DNA of 50,830 nt from Streptomyces sp. H27-H1 (GCF_026627445.1 NZ_JAPNLJ010000047.1:1-50830); one strand, 5' to 3'. Positions 24,401-33,778 are shown, numbered from the stretch's first letter. Made by a program: numbers and translations. Notes: a model not told the origin generated them from the letters alone.

Positions 24401-25792
24401 ATGACGACCACGAGCCTGCCCAAGCCACCCAGATCGCGGTTGGGCCACGCGTACGGGGAGCAGCTCGCGCAGCATGCGTTGGCGGACGGCCACCACCCCA
24501 CGGCCGCCGCCCGGGAGTCTGCCACGCTTACGCTGGCGTACCAGGACCGGTTCCTGAACGGCCCTGCCTTCCTCGGCGAGACCGAGCGCCGCACCGTCGT
24601 CGAAGACCTCCACACGGTCTACGAGCTGCTGCGCTCACTGCCGGAGCGTGTGTTCGGCGGAAGCATCACGGCGCTGGCGGCGGCGGTCGGCATGGATCCC
24701 GCGCAATCAGCACTGATCACGCGGAGCGCCCGGACCGGGGCACTCCTCCCGCTGGGGCGGGCCGATCTCTATCATGACGGTGCGGGCTTCAAACTTCTCG
24801 AGTTCAATCTCACCAGCGCGCTCGGCGGCTTCGAGAACGCCGACATCAACCGGGCGATGCTGGCGTATCCGCCGCTTGAGGAGTTCGTACGGCGGCACGG
24901 GCTCCGCTACCGGGACACGCTGGGCCGCATGGTGCGGACCATGAAGGCCGAGTGCGCCGCGAACATCCCCACCGACCGGGCACCCGTCGTCGCCGTGGTG
25001 GACACGGTGGACAACTTCGCCGTCGTGGGACCCCGGCTGCGGGTGTTCGCCGCGAAGCTGGCCGACTACGGAGCCGAGGGGATCGCCTGCGACCTCGGCG
25101 AGCTCACGTACCCGAACGGCCGTCCGACGGTCTCGGGCCGGGCCGTCGACGTCATCTTCCGGTACTTCCTTCCCGAGGACCTCAGCGACCCCTCCTCGGC
25201 GGCCCAACTGGAGCCGCTGCTGGTCGCGGTCGAGCAGGGCAAGGTGGGCTTGTTCAGCCGGCTGGACGCCGAGCTGTACGGCAACAAGGGCACCCTGGCG
25301 ATTCTCTCCGACGAGCAGCACCGTGACCTGTTCGACGCCGCCGAACTGGCGTGCATCGACCGGCTCCTGCCATGGACGCGGTACGTGCGGCCGCGCGCCA
25401 CGGACCCCGGCGGCTCCCAGGTCGACATGCTCGCCCACGCCCTGGCCCACCAGCACGAGCTGATCCTGAAGCCGACACTGCTGCACGGTGGCAACGGAAT
25501 CACCGCCGGCTGGGAGGCGGACGCGGCGGATTGGGAGAGCAAGGTCACCTCGGCCATGAACGGCCCGTTCGTGCTCCAGCACCGTGTACGTCCCGCCGCC
25601 GAGCCGTTTCCCGACAGCGTCGGCGGCCTACAGGAACTCTTCCTCAACTGGGGCCTCTACGTGGGTGCACGCAGTGCCGACGACGACGGATACGCCGGAG
25701 GCTTCGTACGAGCCAGTGCCGATCCAGCCGTGGGGGTGGTCAGCATGGGCACTGGCGCCACGGTCGGTTGCGTCTTCCACGGTGGTCACTGA
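24401..25792 (+). CDS. ATP-grasp-like ligase, paralogue 2 of 3
   Basis: This 463-residue protein starts at ATG 24401 (MTTTSLPKPPRSRLG). It shares the plan of its two paralogues. LPERVFGGSITALA near residue 90 is almost the same as IPERVFGGDITAWM in the 44117-45478 protein. RADLYHDGAGFKLLEFNLTSALGG is the shared signature. The later LILKPTLLHGGNGITAGWE is the ATP-grasp lysine and glycine loop, followed by VLQHRVRP. The end has VGVVSMGTGATVGCVF. It is the only one of the three on the plus strand. Amide ligation of a cluster amino acid is inferred and the substrate is unknown. Confidence 0.7.
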   Translation: MTTTSLPKPPRSRLGHAYGEQLAQHALADGHHPTAAARESATLTLAYQDRFLNGPAFLGETERRTVVEDLHTVYELLRSLPERVFGGSITALAAAVGMDPAQSALITRSARTGALLPLGRADLYHDGAGFKLLEFNLTSALGGFENADINRAMLAYPPLEEFVRRHGLRYRDTLGRMVRTMKAECAANIPTDRAPVVAVVDTVDNFAVVGPRLRVFAAKLADYGAEGIACDLGELTYPNGRPTVSGRAVDVIFRYFLPEDLSDPSSAAQLEPLLVAVEQGKVGLFSRLDAELYGNKGTLAILSDEQHRDLFDAAELACIDRLLPWTRYVRPRATDPGGSQVDMLAHALAHQHELILKPTLLHGGNGITAGWEADAADWESKVTSAMNGPFVLQHRVRPAAEPFPDSVGGLQELFLNWGLYVGARSADDDGYAGGFVRASADPAVGVVSMGTGATVGCVFHGGH

Positions 25793-25829
25793 GCTCGCTC
25801 CGCTGTGACGGGCACCCTTGGTGTGGTGG

Positions 25830-25918
25830 TCAGGCCGCGAGGGCGGTCTCGGACTCGGCGGGGCTGCGGTAGCCGAGGCTGCTGTGCAGCCTCGCCATCA
25901 CCGGCTTCCGCTCGTCAA
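25830..25918 (-). pseudogene. IS3-type transposase OrfB C-terminal scrap
   Basis: The minus strand ends with RLHSSLGYRSPAESETALAA and a stop at 25830, the hallmark C-terminus of IS3-family OrfB proteins. Upstream the similarity is lost within about 30 codons. The scrap lies in the convergent gap between the ligase and P450 genes, showing that an IS once sat inside the cluster. Confidence 0.8.
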
Positions 25919-26043
25919 GCTGCTGGGGAACGTCGAACACGCCGATCTCAATCAGGAGTTCGCCGTGCCTCGCCTGAGCGGCACTCGCTCTGCCAATGCT
26001 CCACGCCTGCGCCGCGCGGGAGTTCGGCCGTGGAGCGTCGGCT

Positions 26044-27273
26044 TTACGCGCCGTCGACCGGCCGGAGGCGTACCGCCAGGCTGCTGTATCCGCGGAGGAA
26101 GGTCGAGTACACCGGCTCAGGTTCTCCCTGGGCTTCGATCGTGTCCACGGTACGCAGCAGGGCATCGATCACGGCGGCGATCTCGGCCCGGCCCAGGTAG
26201 GCACCCAGGCAGAAGTGCGGGCCGTAACCGAACGTCAGATGCCTGTTCGGGGTGCGGGCCGGATCGAAGACATAGGGGTCGGCGAAGACCGTCTCGTCCC
26301 GGTTCGCGGATACGTTCCAGGCCGTGACGGTGTCTCCTGCGGCTATGGTGCGGCCCCCGATCTCGACCTCGGTGGTCGCGGTGCGGCCGAGGTGCATCGC
26401 CGGGGTCGTCCACCGAAGGATCTCCTCCACGGCGGCCGGGAGCGACGCCCGGCCGCTCCGCAGTGAGTCCCACGAGTCGGGGTTCTGGCTGAAGTGCCAG
26501 ACCGCGCTGGTCGCTGCCAGCCGGCTGGTCTCGTCCCCGGCCAGGATCAGCCCGTAGCAGTTGAGGACGAGTTCCTCCTCGGTCAGAGGGGCACCGTCGA
26601 CGTGGGCCGTGGCCAGCGTGCTGATCAGGTCGTCCTTCGGCACTGCCCGGCGGAATTCGGCGAGTTCGGCGAAGTAGAGCAGGATCTCGCTGCGGGCCAG
26701 CCAGACGTCCTCGTCGGACTGTTCGGCGTCGTCGGAACTCAGGGCCTGCTTACTCAGACGCAGGAGCTCCACCCGGTCGGACGGCGGCACACCCAGCAGG
26801 TCGCAGATCGTTCCCATCGGTATGTGGTCGGCGACCTCGGCCGCGAAGTCGCAGGTCCCGGCGGCGACCGCGGCGGCGACGCGCTCGTCGGCCCGCACGC
26901 GCACCTTGTCCACGACGTGCTGCAGGGCGCGGGGGGAGAAGGACTTCAGCAGTGTGGTGCGCAGCGCGGTGTGACGCGGTGCGTCCATCACGGCCAGCAT
27001 CTTCCCGCCCGCCGGGTCACCGCCGTTCATCAGGGAGGTGAGCATGTTGCCGCGCTGCGAGACGAATCGCTCGGGGTCCTTGTAGACCGCGAGGACGTCC
27101 TCGTAGCGGGTGAGCACCCAGAACTCCGGCGTGGTCTCGGTCGCCGGGTGGAGGTAGACAGGATGCTCCTCGCGCAGGCGCCTCCAGACGTCCTCCATCG
27201 CGGGCTGGACGAAAGTGGCCGGGTCGGTGAGGTTCACCTGGGCGAGGTCCTCGGCGACCGTACGTGGCGACAT
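26044..27273 (-). CDS. Cytochrome P450, likely beta-hydroxylase of a carrier-bound amino acid
   Basis: This 409-residue soluble bacterial P450 has the I-helix oxygen-binding motif LILAGDETSRLAA (near residue 245), the ExxR pair in EEILRW, and the haem loop LTFGYGPHFCLGAYLGRAE with the cysteine ligand (near residue 350). It starts at ATG 27273 and is the last gene of operon B, 61 bases after a stand-alone A-PCP-TE protein. P450s beside such loading proteins (NikQ with NikP1, NovI with NovH) hydroxylate the beta carbon of an amino acid bound to the carrier. That precedent and the adjacency are the basis for the role. Cross-linking of the final peptide is the alternative. Confidence 0.9.
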   Translation of the reverse strand: MSPRTVAEDLAQVNLTDPATFVQPAMEDVWRRLREEHPVYLHPATETTPEFWVLTRYEDVLAVYKDPERFVSQRGNMLTSLMNGGDPAGGKMLAVMDAPRHTALRTTLLKSFSPRALQHVVDKVRVRADERVAAAVAAGTCDFAAEVADHIPMGTICDLLGVPPSDRVELLRLSKQALSSDDAEQSDEDVWLARSEILLYFAELAEFRRAVPKDDLISTLATAHVDGAPLTEEELVLNCYGLILAGDETSRLAATSAVWHFSQNPDSWDSLRSGRASLPAAVEEILRWTTPAMHLGRTATTEVEIGGRTIAAGDTVTAWNVSANRDETVFADPYVFDPARTPNRHLTFGYGPHFCLGAYLGRAEIAAVIDALLRTVDTIEAQGEPEPVYSTFLRGYSSLAVRLRPVDGA

Positions 27274-27334
27274 GATGATCGTTCTCTCAGGGGGCTTGGG
27301 CTGAAAGGCGGTTGGCTGACGTGGGAACGTCGGG

Positions 27335-29893
27335 TCAGGCGGTCTGTTCGAGTCGGCGGGCGACGATCGGTCCGACGACGGCCAGCGCGGCGGGAGTCAT
27401 CAGGCGAAGATGCTCGACACCGACGACGTGGCGGTCGATGGTCCCGCCGATGTACGGCCGCCACACCTCGGCGAGTCCGGTCGGATCCCCGGCCTGGTCG
27501 GTTGCTTCGAAGAAGAGCAGGTCCCCGTCGAAGTGGGAGGGGCGCACCGCGTCGCTGACCCGGATGTTGTTCGCGGTGACGGCGGTGATCGCCTCGATCG
27601 TCCGGGGTCCCACACCGGCCAGCGGGCTGCCCTGTTCCTGCAGGATTTCCTGGACCCGCGCCGCACTCAGCGGTCCGTCGCCGGGCTCCGCGTGGAATGC
27701 GTCAAGACCGTCGAAGGCCAGGTGCAGCACGTCACGCGGGGACGGCGATCGGGGAGCAGTCCTGGCCCCGCCGTGGTGCGAGTCCAGGACGGCGAGCAGC
27801 CCGACCTCCTGGCCTTCCTCACGCAGCCGGGCCGCGATGGACTGGGCGACGTTGCCCCCGAACGACCAGCCGATCAGCCGGTAGGGGCCGGTCGGCTGAA
27901 CGCGGCGGATCTGGTCCATGTAGTCGCCGACCATCTCCTCCATGGTCTGCGCGACGGGCTCGGTGCCCGCCAGGCCACGCGCCTGGAGCCCGTACACCGG
28001 GATGCCCTTGGGCAGATGGCGCAGCAGTGCCGAGTAGCACCAGGCCATGCCGCCGCCGGGGTGGACGCAGAAGACGGGCGTCCGCGCGCCCGTGGGCCGG
28101 AGGGCGAGTACCGGCGTCAGGACGTCGTTACTGCTGTCCGGGCCACCGGACTTGTGCACGGCGCCCGCCAGGCCGGCCGGGGTGCGGAGCTTGAGCAGGT
28201 CGCGCATGGTCAGCCGGACGCCGAGCTCCGCCCTGATCCGGCCGACCAGCTTGGTCGCGCCCAGCGAGGTACCGCCGGCTTCGAAGAAGTCGGTGTGGAC
28301 ACCGACCGTCGGCACGGCGAGGGCCTGGGCGAACAGTCGGCAGAGGACCTCCTCGCGCGGATCGCGCGGTCCGACGTCGGAGTCGGCGTCGGCGTCGGGC
28401 TGGGCGCGCTGCGGCTCCGGCAGAGCCCGGTAGTCGACCTTGCCGTTGGGCGTCAGCGGAAGGCCGGCCAGCACGACGAAGGCGGACGGCACCATGTAGT
28501 CGGGCAGCATCTCCGCGAGTCCTCGCCGGATCGCCTCCTCCTCGGGCGACGACTCGCCCTCCTCCGGCACCAGGTAGGCGACCAGGCGCTTGTCGTGGGC
28601 CTCGCCCCCGCGCGCCACGACCACCGCCTGAACGTTCGGCGCCACGATCGCCAGGGCCGTCTCCACTTCGCCGAGCTCTACCCGGAAGCCCCTGATCTTC
28701 ACCTGGTTCCCGACCCGGCCGAGGAACTCCAGCTCCCCCTGCTCGTTGCGCCGGCCCAGATCGCCGGTGCGGTACATGCGGGTTCCGGGTGCGCCGAACG
28801 GGTCGGCAACGAACCGCTCGGCGGTCAGGTCGGCGCGGCCGAGGTAGCCGCGCGCGACGCCGGCGCCCGAGATGTACAACTCCCCGGCTTCGCCCGCCGG
28901 GGGCGGCTCCAGCCTGTCGTCGAGGACGTACACCCGCATACCGTCGAGCGCGCGGCCGAGCGGCACGTCCCCGGCGGGTCGCGCGGTCATCGGGTGATGT
29001 GTGGCGAACAGTGTCGTCTCGGTCGGCCCGTACATCGCCCGGACGACAGTGCCGGGGCACGCGTCCAGGACCCGCCCCACCGCCGTCGGGGAGACCACGT
29101 CCCCGCCCGTCATCACCTCGCGGACGCCCGCGAAACAGTCCGGCGCCTCGTCCGCGACCACCCGGAACAGACCGGCGGTCAGCTGCAGACCGGTGATGCT
29201 CTCCTGCCTGACGAGGTTTCGCAGGGTGTCGACGTCGATGTCGGGCGGGGCCATCACCAGCTGTCCACCGCGCAGCAGCGGCACCCACAGCTCGTAGGTG
29301 GACACGTCGAAGGCGTACGGGGCCAGCATCAGCACCCGCTGGTGGGCGCCGCCGTCCCACAGACCGTCGTCGACCAGGGCCAGCACGTCCCGGTGGGTCA
29401 CCGCGACGCCCTTCGGTGTCCCGGTCGATCCCGAGGTGTAGATCACGTAAGCCAGTTGGTCCGCCCGGGACTCCACGCCGGGGTCGGATTCGGCGGTGGC
29501 GGCCGGTGCGGCAGGGTCGAGGACCGTGAGACCGTCGTGCGACGGCAGCCCGCGCCCGCGCATGGCCTCGTCGGCCAGCATGACCCGGACGCAGGCCTGG
29601 CTCATCGTCAGCCGATGGCGCGCGGACGGGTTTCCGCTGTGCAGCGGGAGGTAGGCGCCGCCTGCCTTGAGCACGCCCAGGATCGCCACCGCCAGGTCGA
29701 CCGAGCGCTCCATGAGGACCGCCACGGGCTCCTCGGGGCGCACGCCCAGTTCCAGCAGCCGGTGCGCCAGCCCGTTCGCCCGTCGGTCCAGCTCCGCGAA
29801 GGTCAGCCGGTCCCGGCCGGAGGTGACCGCGACCGCATCCGGCGCGAGCCTCGCCTGTGCGGCAAAGCGCTGCTGGACGGACTCCTGAGCCAT
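27335..29893 (-). CDS. Stand-alone A-PCP-TE loading protein (single-module NRPS)
   Basis: This 852-residue protein starts at ATG 29893 in a TGATG overlap with the aminotransferase gene. The adenylation domain (about 1-500) contains YTSGSTGTPKGVAVTH, YGPTETTLFA, YRTGDL and the closing NGKVDYRALP lysine. The carrier domain has FFEAGGTSLGATKL with Ser near residue 543. The thioesterase domain (about 590-852) has GWSFGGNVAQS with Ser near residue 677. There is no condensation domain, so it loads one amino acid and releases it, as NikP1 does. My hand-read specificity residues are D-V-Y-Q-M-G-M-L-F, which I cannot assign. The adjacent P450 suggests modification while bound. Confidence 0.92.
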   Translation of the reverse strand: MAQESVQQRFAAQARLAPDAVAVTSGRDRLTFAELDRRANGLAHRLLELGVRPEEPVAVLMERSVDLAVAILGVLKAGGAYLPLHSGNPSARHRLTMSQACVRVMLADEAMRGRGLPSHDGLTVLDPAAPAATAESDPGVESRADQLAYVIYTSGSTGTPKGVAVTHRDVLALVDDGLWDGGAHQRVLMLAPYAFDVSTYELWVPLLRGGQLVMAPPDIDVDTLRNLVRQESITGLQLTAGLFRVVADEAPDCFAGVREVMTGGDVVSPTAVGRVLDACPGTVVRAMYGPTETTLFATHHPMTARPAGDVPLGRALDGMRVYVLDDRLEPPPAGEAGELYISGAGVARGYLGRADLTAERFVADPFGAPGTRMYRTGDLGRRNEQGELEFLGRVGNQVKIRGFRVELGEVETALAIVAPNVQAVVVARGGEAHDKRLVAYLVPEEGESSPEEEAIRRGLAEMLPDYMVPSAFVVLAGLPLTPNGKVDYRALPEPQRAQPDADADSDVGPRDPREEVLCRLFAQALAVPTVGVHTDFFEAGGTSLGATKLVGRIRAELGVRLTMRDLLKLRTPAGLAGAVHKSGGPDSSNDVLTPVLALRPTGARTPVFCVHPGGGMAWCYSALLRHLPKGIPVYGLQARGLAGTEPVAQTMEEMVGDYMDQIRRVQPTGPYRLIGWSFGGNVAQSIAARLREEGQEVGLLAVLDSHHGGARTAPRSPSPRDVLHLAFDGLDAFHAEPGDGPLSAARVQEILQEQGSPLAGVGPRTIEAITAVTANNIRVSDAVRPSHFDGDLLFFEATDQAGDPTGLAEVWRPYIGGTIDRHVVGVEHLRLMTPAALAVVGPIVARRLEQTA

Positions 29894-31218
29894 CACTTGC
29901 TCCACTCCTTTATCAGGGCCGCGAGACGGTCCAGCCCGAGATCGATCTGCTGCGGGGTCACCGCGCTGGTGGAAAGCCGCAGTTGGTGCTCGCCGCCCGG
30001 ACCGTCGTAGAAGTGGCGCATCGGCGTCCACAGCACGCCGTACTCCCGGGCCGAGTGCTCCAGCAACGCGTCGTCGACGGGGAACGGCAGTGTCAGCACG
30101 ACGAAGAACCCTCCGGCCGGCGCGTTCCACTCCACCCCGGCCGACCCGGGAGCATCTGAGGGGAACCTGGTGGCCAGACCGTCGAGGATCTGCCGGAGAT
30201 TGCGGGTGTACGCCTCGCGTTCGCGGAGGTTGGCGGCGACCAGACTGCAGCCGTGCACGATGAGCTTGCCGCCCACCACCGCCTGGGCGATGGGGGAGGT
30301 GTTCACCGTCAGCATGCTCTTGATCTTCGAGAGCTGATCGGACAGCAGACCGATCCGGCCGGCGCCGTCGGCCACCCGTTGGTCGGCCACCACATAGCCC
30401 ACCCGGGCGCCGGGCAGCGCCGTCTTGGCGAACGACCCCAGGTAGACCACGCTGCGGTGCTCGTCGAGCGCCTTGAGGGTCGGGGGCCGCTCCTCGCCGC
30501 CGTGGAACAGGCCATACGGGTTGTCCTCCAGGAGCAGCAGGCTCTCCTCCCGGGCGATGTCCAGCAGGCGTCGTCGCATGGCGTACGTCAGGCTCAGGCC
30601 CGAGGGGTTGGCGAAGTCGGGCATGACGTAGCAGGCCCTCGGCCGCAGGCCGTCGCGCCGGGCGCGACGCACCACCGCGACGAGATCGTCGAGGTCCACC
30701 CCGTCGGCCCCGCCCGAGACGGGCAGGACCGGCATGTCGACCAGCCGCGCAGCGCCGGTGAGGCCCACGTAGGTCGGCGCCACTGCGAGCAGCACGTCCT
30801 CGGGGCCGGCCCGCAGTGCGCGCAGGATCAGGTACATGGCTTCCTGGCAACCCACCGTGACCACGACGGCCTCGGGATCGGTCTCGATCCCCTCGTCGAC
30901 CGCCAGGTTCCGGGCCACCAGCTCGTGCACGATGCCCTTGGTCCGGCCGTACTGGTAGAGCGTGCGCCGGACCTCCGCGGGCGACATGCCGCGGTCGCGG
31001 GCGAGGTGGTCGGTGAAGACGCGCAGGTAGGTGTGGACGTCCTCGAGGTCGAAGAACTCCTCGTTGGGTCGGCCGGCCGCGAACTGGACGGCCTGCGGAT
31101 AGCGGTTTGCTATCTCGTTCAGCAGGTTCATCGATGACAGCGCGGGGTCCTCGAGTGCTCCGTGCAGGTCCGCCGTGCTGAGGTCGACTGTCAGCCGGTC
31201 GGCGATCTCAGTGGTCAT
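29893..31218 (-). CDS. hpgT: 4-Hydroxyphenylglycine aminotransferase (HpgT type)
   Basis: This 441-residue fold-type I aminotransferase would convert 4-hydroxyphenylglyoxylate to 4-hydroxyphenylglycine, usually with tyrosine as donor, which returns hydroxyphenylpyruvate to the pathway. The PLP lysine is in YLGSFAKTALPGARVGYV (near residue 255). DFANPSGLS and LLLEDNPYGLFHGG provide the cofactor Asn and Asp. The C-terminal Arg is in EHQLRLSTSA. The start at ATG 31218 has GAGAAGG six bases upstream and overlaps the oxidase stop by 11 bases. The family also contains general aromatic aminotransferases, but the order HmaS-Hmo-this gene makes the HpgT role secure. Confidence 0.9.
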   Translation of the reverse strand: MTTEIADRLTVDLSTADLHGALEDPALSSMNLLNEIANRYPQAVQFAAGRPNEEFFDLEDVHTYLRVFTDHLARDRGMSPAEVRRTLYQYGRTKGIVHELVARNLAVDEGIETDPEAVVVTVGCQEAMYLILRALRAGPEDVLLAVAPTYVGLTGAARLVDMPVLPVSGGADGVDLDDLVAVVRRARRDGLRPRACYVMPDFANPSGLSLTYAMRRRLLDIAREESLLLLEDNPYGLFHGGEERPPTLKALDEHRSVVYLGSFAKTALPGARVGYVVADQRVADGAGRIGLLSDQLSKIKSMLTVNTSPIAQAVVGGKLIVHGCSLVAANLREREAYTRNLRQILDGLATRFPSDAPGSAGVEWNAPAGGFFVVLTLPFPVDDALLEHSAREYGVLWTPMRHFYDGPGGEHQLRLSTSAVTPQQIDLGLDRLAALIKEWSK

Positions 31219-32389
31219 GTCCGCCTTCTCCGCATCCACTCGGTCCTTGTCGCAGGGCGGCCTTCGGACCCAGCAGCGTGCGCAGTCCACCGGCCTCGCC
31301 TGGGTCGGCACAGCCGGCGAGTGTCAGGCAGTCGGCGAACTCCGCACGCAGCAGCGACAGCACCTGCCCGGCTCCCGTCGCGCCGCCGAGCGCCAGACCC
31401 CACAGCAGCGGCCGGCCCACCATGACACCCGACGCTCCCAGGGCGAGCGCCCGCAGGATGTCGGTCCCGCTGCGCACCCCACTGTCCAGCAGCACCTGGC
31501 AGTCGTCTCCCACGGCTTCGCGCACCTGGGGCAGCACCGCCACGCTGGCCGGTGAGCCGTCCAGCTGCCGGCCTCCGTGGTTGGAGACCACCACGGCGTC
31601 GGCGCCGCAGGCGACGGCCCGTGCCGCATCCCCACCGTCGAGGACTCCTTTGACGATCAGCGGCAGCGCGCTCTGCTCGCGCAGCCACTCAAGGTCCTGC
31701 CAGGTCACCGAGGGGTCGAACACCGTCCTGGTGTGTTCGGCGACCGCCGACCCGCCGGCGACCCGCCCGTGCGCCTCGGAGGGACCGGCGTCCAGGTTGA
31801 CGGGGCTCACCCAGGAGGGAAGCACGAACTCGTTGCGCAGGTCGCGCAGTCGCCGCCCCATGACGGGCACGTCGACGGTGATCACCAGGGCCCGGCAGCC
31901 GGCCTGCTCGGCGCGTCCGATCAGGCCGAGCATCCGTCCGCGGTCGCTCAGCCAGTACAGCTGGAACCAGATCGACGCCCCCACCTGCGCGATGCTCTCC
32001 AGGGAGCAGCTGCTGAGCATGCCGACGGTGAACGGTACGTCAGCGGCCCGCGCGGCGGCGGCCATCGCCAACTCGCCCTCCGGGTGCAGCAGCCGGTGGT
32101 AGGCCATGGGCGCTATCGCGACGGGCATCGCGCAGGCGGTACCGACCAGTCGGGTGTGCGTGTTGCCGGCCCCTGCTCCGCGCAGCACGCGGGGCACGAG
32201 GGCCACGTCGTCCAGCGCGGCCCGGTTGGCCTCGAGGGTGCGCTCGCTGCCGCTACCGCCCTGGACGAAGTCCCAGACGTCGGCGGGAACCCGGGAGGCG
32301 GCCAGCCGTTCCACGTCGTCCAGGCACACCGGGGGCCCTTCCGTGAGCGAGACCTCGGCTTCGAACCGACCGGTGCCGGTGGGGCTCAC
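31208..32389 (-). CDS. hmo: 4-Hydroxymandelate oxidase (FMN alpha-hydroxyacid oxidase)
   Basis: This 393-residue FMN TIM-barrel enzyme oxidises 4-hydroxymandelate to 4-hydroxyphenylglyoxylate. The catalytic His is in VVVSNHGGRQLDGSPAS. The FMN-binding lysine is in LPLIVKGVLDGGDA, and LLDSGVRSGTDILRALALGASGVMVGRP holds the phosphate site. The N-terminal ADVWDFVQGGSGSERTLEANR is the family opening. The start is GTG 32389, forming a GTGA overlap with the hydroxymandelate synthase stop, so the three Hpg genes are translated together. The alternative, a lactate-type oxidase, is unlikely in this setting. Confidence 0.92.
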   Translation of the reverse strand: MSPTGTGRFEAEVSLTEGPPVCLDDVERLAASRVPADVWDFVQGGSGSERTLEANRAALDDVALVPRVLRGAGAGNTHTRLVGTACAMPVAIAPMAYHRLLHPEGELAMAAAARAADVPFTVGMLSSCSLESIAQVGASIWFQLYWLSDRGRMLGLIGRAEQAGCRALVITVDVPVMGRRLRDLRNEFVLPSWVSPVNLDAGPSEAHGRVAGGSAVAEHTRTVFDPSVTWQDLEWLREQSALPLIVKGVLDGGDAARAVACGADAVVVSNHGGRQLDGSPASVAVLPQVREAVGDDCQVLLDSGVRSGTDILRALALGASGVMVGRPLLWGLALGGATGAGQVLSLLRAEFADCLTLAGCADPGEAGGLRTLLGPKAALRQGPSGCGEGGHDH

Positions 32390-33474
32390 CTGAAGGCGCC
32401 TTCGTTGGCACGCTGCAACTCGACCGCCTCGTAGAGCGCCTTGATGTTCCCCGAGCCGAACGTGCGGGCGCCGGCGCGCTCGATCACCTCCATGAAGAGG
32501 GTCCGGCGCGGGTGCACCGACCGGGTGAATATCTGGAACAGCTGCCCGTCGTGGTCCTCGTCCATCAGGATGTCGTGGTCCCGCAGGTCGTCGATGGAGT
32601 GCCAACGCACCGTCAGCCGGTCTGCCAGCAGCGTGTAGTAGGTGTCCGGAGTATTGAGAAAGTCGACTCCGCTCGACCTCATGTTCCGGACCGAGCGCAC
32701 GATGTCTTCGCTGTTCCAGGCGATGTGCTGGACGCCGGGACCGTCGTGCCCCTTGAGGAACTCGTCGATCTGGCCGGGCTCGCGGGACAGGTCGGGTTCG
32801 ATCAGGGTGAGCGTGACCGCGCCGGACCTGCTCTGCACCACCTTGGAGTTCATCGCCTGGGCGCCGACGACGACGTCCTCGGCGAAGATCATGTCGAAGC
32901 CGAGGACGCGCCGGTAGTGGTCGACGGTCCCTTCGAGGGTGCCGGCCTCCAGGCAGACCGCGAAGTGGTCCACATCGGTCAGCCCCATGTCCTGTGCGGG
33001 CTCGCGCCGGGCGACCGGACGCAGGCCGGGAAGCGCCCCCTTCGCAGCGCCGGCCCGGCGCTCCACGAACATGTGCGACACATCGCCGAACGCCGTGATC
33101 GACGCGGTCACCACACCGTCGCGTTCGACGGGCGGTGCCAGGGGGCGCGCCCCGCGGCGGACGGCCTCACGGAAGGCGGCCGTGGCGTTGGGCACGCGCA
33201 GGGCGATGTTCCCCACGCCGTCGCCGTGCCGCTCGACGTACACGGCCGCCGGGTGCTCCTCGTCCAGGGCCTCCGTGAGCACCACGCTGATGCGGCCGCT
33301 GCCGAGTGCCACCGAGCGGGCGCCGGTGTGGGCCGCCTCGTGCTCGTTGTCGGCCTCGACAGTGAGGCCGTACTGGTCGACCAACCAGGCCGCCTTCGCC
33401 CGTATGTCGCGGACGTACAACTCGATGTGATTGACGGTCATGTCGTCGAACGGAACTTCGTGTGCCGTGGTCAT
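32386..33474 (-). CDS. hmaS: 4-Hydroxymandelate synthase (HPPD-like dioxygenase)
   Basis: This 362-residue non-haem iron enzyme of the HPPD fold has two vicinal-oxygen-chelate halves. Metal ligands are visible as His in LTDVDHFAVC, His in GVQHIAWNSED and Glu in RTLFMEVIER. The C-terminal helix AGARTFGSGNIKALYEAVE gates the active site. ATG 33474 has AGAGGA nine bases upstream. It converts 4-hydroxyphenylpyruvate to 4-hydroxymandelate, the first committed step to 4-hydroxyphenylglycine. Sequence alone does not exclude homogentisate formation. The linked Hmo and HpgT genes decide it. No prephenate dehydrogenase is in the window. Confidence 0.9.
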   Translation of the reverse strand: MTTAHEVPFDDMTVNHIELYVRDIRAKAAWLVDQYGLTVEADNEHEAAHTGARSVALGSGRISVVLTEALDEEHPAAVYVERHGDGVGNIALRVPNATAAFREAVRRGARPLAPPVERDGVVTASITAFGDVSHMFVERRAGAAKGALPGLRPVARREPAQDMGLTDVDHFAVCLEAGTLEGTVDHYRRVLGFDMIFAEDVVVGAQAMNSKVVQSRSGAVTLTLIEPDLSREPGQIDEFLKGHDGPGVQHIAWNSEDIVRSVRNMRSSGVDFLNTPDTYYTLLADRLTVRWHSIDDLRDHDILMDEDHDGQLFQIFTRSVHPRRTLFMEVIERAGARTFGSGNIKALYEAVELQRANEGAFR

Positions 33475-33509
33475 CCGGGCATTCCTCTTAGCTCTTCGGC
33501 GGCCGGCTG

Positions 33510-33725
33510 TCAGGCCGTCGCGTCCAGTTGCGCCGCGAGGGTTCGCGGCCGCATGTCGGTCCAGTGCTCGTTCACGTGGTCGAGGCAGTCCGGCCGACCG
33601 GCCGGGCCGTAGGCCGTGTTCCAGCCGTCGGGTACCGGAGCGAACACCGGCCACAGCGAGTGCTGGCCCTCATCGTTGACCAGCACCAGGTACTGGGCGT
33701 CCGGGTCCTCAAAGGGGTTGCTCAT
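33510..33725 (-). CDS. MbtH-like adenylation-domain partner
   Basis: This 71-residue protein carries the MbtH signature: NPFEDPDAQYLVLVNDEGQ, SLWPVFAPVPDGW, and HVNEHWTDMRPRTL, including the conserved tryptophans. MbtH proteins bind NRPS adenylation domains and are often needed for their solubility and activity. With four adenylation domains in this operon and no other copy in view, it probably serves both NRPS proteins. It lies 35 bases ahead of hmaS. Confidence 0.95.
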   Translation of the reverse strand: MSNPFEDPDAQYLVLVNDEGQHSLWPVFAPVPDGWNTAYGPAGRPDCLDHVNEHWTDMRPRTLAAQLDATA

Positions 33726-33778
33726 GCTGACTCCTCGTGCTCACAGGCGAATCGGTCGAATGCGGAACGGTGGTGAAA

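Noticed and set aside
32386..33474. Housekeeping 4-hydroxyphenylpyruvate dioxygenase (homogentisate pathway)
   Set aside because: The fold is the same, but the gene is coupled to hydroxymandelate oxidase and an HpgT-type aminotransferase, with no homogentisate genes nearby.
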